Shown here piece by piece: positions 1-10,000 of a stretch of 11,677 nt of DNA. The DNA is from Candidatus Omnitrophota bacterium (GTDB taxonomy: Bacteria > Omnitrophota > Gorgyraeia > Duberdicusellales > 4484-171), in the NCBI GenBank assembly GCA_014728785.1, contig WJKZ01000033.1:1-11677 (forward strand), written 5' to 3'. Position 1 is the stretch's first letter; every line of letters starts with the position of its first letter. The notes under the pieces are model-generated. The model worked only from the letters and a program-made list of their open reading frames with translations. It was not told the DNA's origin and did no database searches. The position numbers and the translations under genes were made by a program.

Positions 1-1083
1 AACCAGCTCTAAAGGACGCGACAGGATTACTCCTTTAAGTATAGCCAGCCCTGTTTTTATATCGGACTCAACCGGACTGGCTGCTGTTTTAATTTCAAAA
101 GTGCTAAGAGAAGTAGGCATAGATAATGATTCGGTGAATAAACTGACCACTCTCTGAGCTTTCTCAGGACTGACTCCGGCTTCATCTACGACTCTTCTTC
201 TAAAAGATTCCAAACCTTCTGCTTCCAACAAAGTACGGCAATCCGATTGGTTAGCCGACAACAAAGCAGCCTCCAGTTTTTCATTAAAAGAACTGTCTTT
301 GCCTGACAAAACACCATAGGTAACGCTTGAAACCCAGGAGTAAAAACTACCCATTAAAGTATATAAATCGGAATTTCTCCAATCCAGGCCATCCTCTCCC
401 AACGCAGATAAAATAGAGCTCCTGTTTGTAAACAAAGAAGAACCGTAATGAAACAAGAGTCTCGGCTCGGTGGTAATTCCTGTACTTTCCCTTACTGCTT
501 CTCTTGCCGGATCAGTTATGAATAAACTTATTATTCTTTCTCCTGTACGCAATCTATCCAGTAAAAAGAACAATTTCTCTCCCATACTTAATACAATATC
601 GGATATCCAGGAAGGGAGACAGCGCTCAATGATAATACGCGGGTTTTTCCGGAATTTATACTTAAGATAAGAGTAACGCAACACCTGCCCTTCTCCCAAT
701 CTTTGGCCTGCTTTTTGAAGAACAGGATTAGCAGCTGCGAAATATTTTCTTCGCGATTCAAATGATGTGACGTGTTTTCTCGTTTGAGGGTCGAGCCTGG
801 CATTGGCCGAAGGAAAATCTATATCTTCTATTAAAGGCACTAACCCGCCTCTGTGGACATATAAACCATAATGAACTTTACATACCGGTACGCCGTTACG
901 TTTTACAACTGCTATCTGGTTGCCTAAATTAAGAAGCCAGGTCGGCACTGTCCAGAAAACATTATTCGTTTGACTAGGGTATACTTGAGGAGAAATACAG
1001 TCGCCGAAATACCTGCCTATCTCCAGCCAGTCCATACTACGGCTCAGCAAACAGACATCAAGGGTTTCGCCGTTATCAGCCGG
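1..1083 (-). other. Unrecognised region at the left edge; gene continues beyond
   Basis: Residues 3532-3892, about 361 aa, not recognised. It starts with mixed sequence that looks like a compact alpha/beta domain (ETLDVCLLSRSMDWLEIGRY, VFWTVPTWLLNLGNQIAVVK, VPVCKVHYGLYVHRGGLVPL). A helical part follows (GERIISLFITDPAREAVRES, NEKLEAALLSANQSD, EAGVSPEKAQRVVSLFTESL). The segment around GNQIAVVKRNGVPVCKVHYG resembles a beta-hairpin. The frame is still open at base 1, so the domain may be cut by the edge. Confidence 0.45.
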
Positions 1084-4000
1084 CAAACTCCTAAAACTGC
1101 TTCTGTCATAATTCAGGCCGCTTAATATGCGTCTTATTTTCTTTTCGTCTTCCCGGGCAATCTCTTTACTCTTTCCTTCGTCTGCAGATAATTCTTCCAG
1201 GCTCGCCAGAATACCTTCTCTTCCCCTTTTTAATCCTGCAAGCGAACTCTCAAGCCTTTGCCTTTGGCCGGGCGCATCTCTATCCCCTAAAGATTCAAGC
1301 CTCTCCTGTTTTCCTCTGATTAAATCTTCGACCTTTATCAGACTTTCCTCTAACCTCTCTCTTTCGGCGCTATCGGTTACTCCATTATTTTTTGCTATAG
1401 CGGCATTAACCAGGCGGGGATAAAATAAACAAGCTATGGCCTGGGCTATTTCATCACTGTAAAGACTTATTAACCTCCCGCCATCTGCCTGCAATTCTGC
1501 AATAAGAAAACCGGTGTTCCTTAAAACTTCGCTTCCCAGTCTTTCCACAGCTTCGGTGTGCGACAAAGAAGAAGGAAGTTCTGCCTTTCCCTTGAGAATA
1601 TCGGTTAATCTTTTTTCCACAAAGAGCGGTTCATTAATGTTTACCATACACCCCAGATAATCCCCCTGCGAAAATCCAAAACGGCTGGACAAAGACCTTA
1701 AGTAAGGCCTGTAATATTCGTAAGCAAGCCATTTTAAATTTCTGTAGTATAGTAAGTAACAAAACACAGTATAATTAGTCGGCTCATTGACCTCTCTTAT
1801 GGCAAACTGCGGAGCCAGCCTCTTAAGCCGCTGAAGATGATGCGAGTAATATTCCTCGGAATCCCGGCTGCGGTTAGTAATTCTTCCATAAATACGGCTG
1901 AAACGCGCAGGATTTTCTTCTCTGAATAATATATTTAAAGTAACTAACATATAGAAGCTTGCCTTTTCGTTATTTATAAATTCAGAAAGTGTTTTAACAA
2001 TTTCATAAACTGCAGGTACACGGGAAAGCGCAGAAACCTGACTTTCTATATCTAAACTGCTGAGTGCTTTAGCAGTAAAATATGCAAAAGCAAAATCCTC
2101 CATTTCATCCATCCGGTCTAAAATAACTATTACCCCGGGGCTTACGTGCCTGTCGCCTATCCCAAGAGCGATTCCCGGATGGGTTAACTGAAACCTTTCC
2201 CTGTTGGTCTGAAAAGAACTGAGTTCTTGCGGAGTCATAGCCTTATGTAATAACCCGGCAGGTATTAAATCGCTATAAACATAAAGCTCATCTAATACCG
2301 TAGCAAATTCTTCTGCTTGACTTACCGGCTCAGGTATGGAAAAATATTTTTTCTCACCCCGTCTCTCTTTTACTGTTACCGTGCTCTGAAGCTGAGCCCG
2401 GGTAACAGAACTTGTAGTAACTATCCTCTCAAGTCCGAACTCTCCCTCTGTAACAACATCGCCTCTCGGGGCTTTTCTAAAGCCGCTTGTCGCTCTTACA
2501 TCTCTCAGCACATTCCTCAATTTCTTTCCATAACTGTATTTTGTGACCCCGGCGTTCCGCTGGCGATTATTTATAATCATCTCCCCTATCTTTACATCTT
2601 CATCCCCGAAAGTGGATAGTATGATTGCAATAATAAAACGGTGAGCTCCCGCATAGGTAAGGTCTAAACCTTTTACAAACTTACTGCGATACACCTTAAA
2701 GGTACTCTTGGGGTCATGTAATCTAACCCCAAGCAACACACTCTCAATATTTTTATATACTGCTATTAAAATCCTTAATAATAAGGGGTATGAGTTTCTT
2801 CTGTCGTGTCTCCAGCCGCTCAGTATATCTAATTCTTCTTCTTCTAATTGCCTGACCATCGGCAATATATCTTCAGGGTCATCCTGGCAGTCAGCATCCA
2901 TGGGAATTACATACCGGCCTCTTGCAAATTCAAAGCCGGCTTTCAGGGCGGCGGCCTGGCCGTAATTGGCGTCAAAAACAATCACATGTATTCTTCCGGA
3001 GTATTTAGCCTGCATATTTTCCAAAATCTCAAGTGAATTGTCGCTGCTGCCGTCATTTATGCAAACAATTTCATAATTGAGGCTCCCCTCGTCCGGACTC
3101 TCTGCTCTATCCAGGCTGGCCATCACCTCTTCCAGGAGTCTCTGTATATTTCCCTCTTCATTATAAATTGGCAGAACAACTGAAATATCTATAGCCGTTC
3201 CCCCGGAGTTAGCGGTGACTTCCCTGGCCTTATCGCCGGTTCCTGAAACATCGTCGGGAGTATAAGTCTCAAGAGAAGTATTGGAAGAAGAAATGGTGAA
3301 CTTTCGCGATGCAATATCATCAGCCGCTTCAGAAATCAAAGAAAGACCCTGCCGCGTGCGTAAATCAACTCCTGCAAATTCACATTCCCTTCTGTCAATA
3401 TATCTAATATAGCGGGCAATACGTCTTACTCTTTGTTCTGCGTCGTCTATAGTAGCAAGACAGGAAAGAAGGGTAAGGTATGAAACATGATTTATCCGGA
3501 AGGTATTGCTTATAAACAGGATAAAAGCTTTTTTCTCCTCAGGACTTAATCCAAAATAATATTCTATGCCGGCACCAGTTGCAAGAATTTCTTCTTTTAA
3601 TTTTTGCCATTCATTTTGCGGAGGACCGCGAATAAGATACATCCTGCGATGAAAATTTTCATGGGCAATAATCATTTTCATAGCAATCTTTTTCCCGAGC
3701 AGCATAACTTCTGAATCTTCCTTTTGGGGAAGTAACATGTAATCAAAATGAAATCTCCCCTGAGAATGTCTTCCTAATGAGGGGAGATATCTGTAAAAAG
3801 TGACTGCATCTCGATACGGATAATTATCTAAACCTGAATCCGGATACTCTCCCTGAAACTCCCGAAAGACCTCCTCTACATAAGAATCATATACCTCACC
3901 CAGCGGTGACAGTAATTGAGGTTTTAAGGAAGTCTTTCTTGTCCTGACAACTTCATGTTCAGTACCTGAAAAATGGCCTCCGGATTTGGAGACGACTGTT

Positions 4001-7000
4001 GAGGCAGGAGTAAAGCGCCGCGGCATAGGTATACTTTCCTCGGTAAATAACTGAGAAGAGGGGAAATTCTTTCTCTCTTCCGTACGGCTAACATCATAAA
4101 TTTCTGAATGCCATACACAATAAATCGATCCTGGCCTGGGTAAACTTGTGCGGCCTAGATTTGCCTTTTCTCCGTAATAAAAGAGACGACGGACCTGCTC
4201 GGGGTAATATTGTGAAGTTTTAGTACCTTGATAGCTCAAGAATTTATAGTTACCCCGCATAAATACACCCGGAGCAACATTATTAGTAATAAAAATATAC
4301 TCGACGGCAGCTGCCTTTACCGGATACTGGGGATTATCGGCATGAAAGACAATAGCCGCAATAAGGTCGGATATTTCACTGGCAATCCTGTCTTTAAATT
4401 TCAAGTAAGAATTAATACCTATATACCATATAATGAGAGTTCCGTTGGGCAACAAACTGAATAAAGTTGCTCCTATAGAGGTTTGAGGGAGGTTATTGGC
4501 CCGCCATGATGCAAGATTAACCTGATATCCCAATTCTCTTATCATAGCAATATAAACGCCGGCATTGAGACGGCTGGACCAGCGGAAATCAAAAGGGTAC
4601 AAGTATCTTGCTGCATCGGTATCTACATTGCTTATAAATTCAACCGTACTGTGGTCATAGATATAACTTCCAGCCGCTACCTTCAACGTTTTGGGCCGCA
4701 AAGAAGCCGATACGCCTTGAGGTCTTTTTAAATGCCCGCCGGAGGAAGCGGTAATACCTGTATCTGACGAAGGGGAAGCATCAGAGGATTCAAAAGGCCT
4801 ATAGGGAGAGCGGGTGATTTCAGAAGAGAGCAATATATCAAATCTCTCTCTTACCAAATTATCGGTTTGCTTTGAGATATGCTGCGGCCAGTAGCTCTGC
4901 AGTATCTGATTAGCCGCTTCTTGAGCTCTCTTATGCATATCCTCTGCCCCCTTAGCCTGCCAGCTATCACGGTCACTTCTGTCGTCAGTGTGGGGATAAT
5001 AATATTCACTGCGCATAAGGCTGAAGGTGTGGGGATGGCCTAAGAAATGTCCATCTCCTTTACATACCTCATCTATAACATCCAGGGCAAGACTTTCCCC
5101 GTTGACATCCATGCCCCGCAAAATGCGCAGGACAGCGGCGTTATTGTCATCGTCCATAACAAACTGAGCATAACTTACCGCCAGCAAAGACTCAAGTAAA
5201 CCCGCGGAATGATGGATAAAATTTGCTCCGGCTAGAGCGGCTGCCAGAGTGCTTCTCCCTTTTGCATAACCTGCCTGGGCATCGGGAATTTTGCTGTCGG
5301 TTATACCGGCGGAATTATAAATCGGTGCACCAATATAACGGGCTATCTGGGCAGCGGCTGCGTTCATAAAAGCAAATTCAGCAGCTCCTCCTGAAAAATT
5401 ACCTGTCCTAAGGTCAGCAACTGAGGGCACATATCCTAAAATTACCGGGTGCCCGGGTTTTAGCAAATTCACATATGCTAACCCTGAAAGCTGCTCGGCG
5501 GTAAGCTGAACAAGTGTTCCGGCCAAAGAAGCCGGAGAAGTAGCTCCCGCCTGAGGAGCAGAAGATATGGCAACCGGCAGGCCGCAACGCACAATCTCAT
5601 CTAATACTTCAACAGTTTCAGGAGCATATCTTAAGGGACTTATCACCCAGCAGACAGCGAAAGAGATAAAGGGCCGCTTCAATAATTCATCCCTTCCACC
5701 CGCTATCATTTCGGCAAGTTTTACGACTTCTCTTACTTCCTGAGGAGTAGAACAACCGCTCATTACGTGCTTCTGCGTGGCCAAAAGGGCAGCGTAAAAT
5801 TTATTTACCGCCTTTAACTTTTGAGGTACATCGTGAGCCTCAACGGGGGTCTGGTAAAAATGGATATGCTCCAAACAATCTATAAGCCTGCCTATATCAA
5901 ATATATCTCTTAAAACACTTTCTCTTGCGGCGCCGTCCGGATTAACCACTTTAACTGCTTCTCCTCCCGTGCCTAAGTAAACGCGCTTTTCGCCCAGAAC
6001 CATATCGTATTCAGACTCTTGCCCGCAAAGTAATACTTCTGGAACAGCATGAGAAATAGCATCTTCAATTATGCTCCGCGGAATAAAAACCCTATCATTA
6101 TCTTCATCTATCCGGGCTCCGGCATCACGCCATACATCTCTGCAACGGGAAGGCTTGACTTCTATTCCGGTATTTTCCAATACAGAAAGTGCGGCATCAT
6201 AGATGCGTTCTATTCGACTCTGGGTAAGAGGAGAATACATACCTCCTTCTAACCCCGCGGAACTAATTGAGGTTTTGAATTTATGCCCTCCGCTATGAGA
6301 AGTTAACCGCGTTTCTTGTAAGCTGCTTTTCTGGCATAATAAATGGTCAACCGCAGGGATAGAATCTCTATAATTTCTTAACTTAACTCCTCCTCTATCA
6401 GGATAGGGGATAAGATGTGTCTCATTTATCAGAATCCCTCTGCTGTTGTCTTCAAATTTTAAGACTTCCCCATTAAAATCATTTTGTAATAAGACAGCGC
6501 ACAAGGTATGTCCTAAATACCATCTTTCTAAAACAGTAAGCATACCGCGCTCGGCTTTATTGAAAGTCAGACGGACATCGCTTGATAGCTGCACCCCTGC
6601 GGGAACCTTCCTATCTGACCAATCAACCCTGCGCACAAGAAAATCATATAACTCCGGATATCTCAAGTCTCCTTTTGTGCCGCGTTCCAGAGCATAATGT
6701 GAAAGAATTACTCTCTTGCCTTCTTCAAAAGCAATGTGATAACGTGATGATTCCTCCAGCCTTCTATGGCGCCCGGAATTCTCATATATTTTGTAAACCA
6801 GGCCTCTTTCAAAATTTACCAATATAAGATTACCTTCTCTATCCTGATAAGGGTAAATAACGCCTACTAAGTATTTACTTACGTCAACCCTCATGTAATC
6901 ATGCGATATTGTACCGAAAGAATCTATATGACAAAGCTCCCATTCAGGATTAATATTTCTTAAAACGCAAACAGCTCTGCGGTAAGACTGAAGCTCATCA

Positions 7001-10000
7001 CGCTCCTGCAATGCCGTACCAAGCTGGCCATATGCTGATTCTAAATCACGGTGCGTTTCTAAACCAGCATGGGCAAGAACTCTCCTCAATTTTTTATGTA
7101 TAAGCTGAGGACCAACCCACTCTTTATGCTCCGAAATAAATTTTTCATGGTCACCATTATAGAAAAGCCAGTAAACCGTCCGGTCACAATATATCAAATC
7201 TCTTAATTTTATATCTCTCCTTTCCCGGAAGTCAGAATCCTTAGGCCGGGGGTCATAATAAAACTTATCTCCTATCTGCCACCCCTGATCTTTTCCTCTT
7301 ACAAAAATCTGCCTTCCTTCAACTTCAATAGTCACTCCGAAAATCTCATTCCCTATCCATACTCTATTAACGGCTTTGATATCCTTGCCTGCTATCAGAA
7401 GATTACGGTTACTTCCTACAGCAATATAAAAATTATTCATCTTTTTGGGGTTTTCTTCTGTCTCGGCAAACAGATCGTGTAGAACAGGGTAATTTTCCTT
7501 ATCCTTGGCATGCCTCCACAAACTGGCAGTTTCATAAATACTTATAGCTTTGCCTTCAGGACCCACATAAAACCCGTCGGCACATTTTACAAGATGATAT
7601 ACCGGTTTACCCGGCAAATACAAAACTATTTCATCGGCGGACCAGGTAAGAAAAACTCTCATTCTGTCCGCATACCTGTTACCAATCACAAAATTCTGGT
7701 CGAGAATACTTACTTCGTTCCTATAGCCTTGTGTGCCGGTAAACATTAATTCGCTCCAGTGAGCAAAAAGATAAGGAGCGGTATATAAATAATCACTGAG
7801 CTTAACCTCTCCTTCTCCCAACTCGTTCTTTGAAATAGTGCCTCTGGTAGGTATAATAATTTCTCCCGGATTTTGGCCTCTTTCGATAATCCAGTACTCA
7901 CCGTTATATTTATTTAAAACTATAAGGCTCGTTAGCTTCCGTCTTCTTCTGACTCCGATAAATTCAAAAGCTTCGTCAAACAAAGATATATTTCTGCGTC
8001 CTCCGATAGGTCCGCGTAATACCACCGGAACCCCGTTTATGTGTAATAACCTTGATGGGATGTTTGGAAATATTTCCAATCTATAGCTTCCTTCGGGAAA
8101 AGCTTCAAACTCGGCTTCCTCGATAAAAGCTAACCTTCTCATAATATCGAGCCTGCGGGAACGCAGGTCTTCCTTATCACAACCTAATTCTAAAATATCC
8201 ACTTTGCCGGTACGGCTGTTTAGAACTATTATTAATTCGTTCTTGCCGGTTGTGGCGCTTACGGCCATAAGAGAGTTGCCGGAAAGAGAAAAAACCTCAC
8301 CTCTCAAAGATAAATCGCCTTCCAAATCATAAACTTCGGATAAATGCATAGCGCGGCCCAAAAGCTGATTAAATAAAGCTTCCTGCCCCTTATTGCCTAA
8401 GTCAAGGGATTCAGCCATAGTTAAATTGGCTAAGACATGTGCATCCCTGCTCTCTTCTATCGGCCTTGAAGCATCCACGCTGAAAGGCACCACATCTTTT
8501 GATACCATACCGCTTAGTAAAATTCGTAATTCTTCTTCTCCGAAACAATCTAATAAATCTCTAATTACGGTCGGCTCAGATAAACCTACTTCTTCGGTCA
8601 TGAATCTTTGTATGCCTGCGATTGCTGGCTCAGGTGGGCTACGGCGCGGAGCTTCCTCTTCAAAAACTTCACTATCTGAGACAGATGAAGGTTGCTGGGT
8701 ATCAGTTTCTTTTTGTCCCGCTAAATGAGCAGCTAATAATCTCTGGAAATCCTCTAAGTCCCTTAAAATCCCTATCGCTGCGCCTATTACATCTTCTTTA
8801 ATATAACGTAAGGAACGCTTGAATTCTCTGCTAATATCCTGAACGGGCACACCGGCAACGTACTTAAAGAAAATCTCTATCTCTTCCGGAGTAAAACCGG
8901 CCTGCCCTAACTCCCTTTCAGCCAAAACTGTTAAATCTGTCCGGCTATCCGGGGACTCAACAGCCACGTCTTCTCTTTGAGGCTGACCGTTGCCGCTATC
9001 TACTTCTACCGAGTCGTAATCCCCATAACTCTTCAGCCTCTCGTCGGCGGGACGGTCTAATAAAGTTTCACCCTTTTTGTCATCATCATAGGCAGGAGCA
9101 TCAAGCCTCACACTTTCTCTGAGCGACTGAGAAATAAGCCTGTAGCCGTAATTACTTATTTCCAGAGCAAGAACTCCGCCTATGACTTCTTCTAAATTTC
9201 TCTCTTCAAGCTCCTCATAACAATCTGAAATTGAACGAGTGAGGATTGTCAACCCTGCCTGATATAAATCTTCTAGCTCTAATATTTCTGCGCCACTGCC
9301 GAATTTAGTATGGAGTTTTCTAAAAACGCCTCTGGAAATTATAACCACTCTTGGAAAACAAGAATAAATCAAAGCGTCTCTGGCAGCTAAATTACCCCTT
9401 TTAGCTTCTCTGGCCAGCCGTCTCTGCTCCGAGGGCCATTCAAGCTCTCTTGCCTGGGGCAATTTCTTTCTTCCAATTGTACCTATATCAAAAGGAGAAA
9501 TAAGGCTCCCGGGAGCAATCTGCTCAACAATTCCGGCTTCATAATACGAAACTTGGCCGTTAAGCATGGAAATCTCTAAGGGGGGTGTATAACGTAGCAA
9601 CTCGGCCTGGTAATAAAATTGAGAATTTAACACACCCAGCAAAGAAAGTACTTTAAATATATTGTTTACATCAAGAAAATGCAGGGATTTCTGCACAGCT
9701 ATAGGGTCGTCTATATGCTTTAAAATATCCTCCTGAGTTATACCTTCATCTGTAAACAACATATCCAAAATCACCATGCCTATTTCCATATCTCTCTCGA
9801 TTTGCCAATGAAAATCAATATCCACGAAAGCCGGAACCAGTTCACATATCAAAAACCAAAGCACAGTCTCTTTAACCGGTACCGCTTTAATTAAATCTTC
9901 ATGCACCCTCCTTCTTATAAACTCACTAACAAGACTTTGAGAATCTACTGATAACCTTTCGTAAAAATCCATAATACTCATGAAGTTGCTGAATTCATGT

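Noticed and set aside
1127..1423. Plus-strand open frame of 98 codons
   Set aside because: It mirrors the Glu/Lys/Leu-rich coiled coil on the other strand, which gives a Ser/Leu/Phe-rich shadow translation. No start signal or family resemblance.
2317..2619. Plus-strand open frame of 100 codons
   Set aside because: Antisense to the end of the GT2 domain and its following linker, where the minus-strand frame carries clear family motifs.
3924..4118. Minus-strand open frame of 64 codons in another frame (similarly 588-803)
   Set aside because: They overlap the giant frame in a different phase and show no motif; the giant frame is continuous through both.
8393..8728. Plus-strand open frame of 111 codons, the longest opposite the giant gene
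   Set aside because: Ser/Lys/Thr-rich translation with no recognisable motif, antisense to the conserved sigma-to-beta-region segment. A shadow of the minus-strand frame.
9578..9590. Run of six G on the plus strand, a possible frameshift site
   Set aside because: The same frame is open and coherent on both sides (Thr-Pro-Pro-Leu-Glu), and homopolymer slippage is not needed to explain the sequence.
9840..9875. Possible transmembrane helix (WFLICELVPAFV)
   Set aside because: Too short and interrupted by Glu and Pro; more likely a buried helix.
9886..9914. AGAAGGAGGGTGCATG on the coding strand, resembling a ribosome binding site and start
   Set aside because: The ATG is out of frame and reaches a stop after three codons, and the in-frame GTG directly abuts the purine run. 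It lies inside helical coding sequence.
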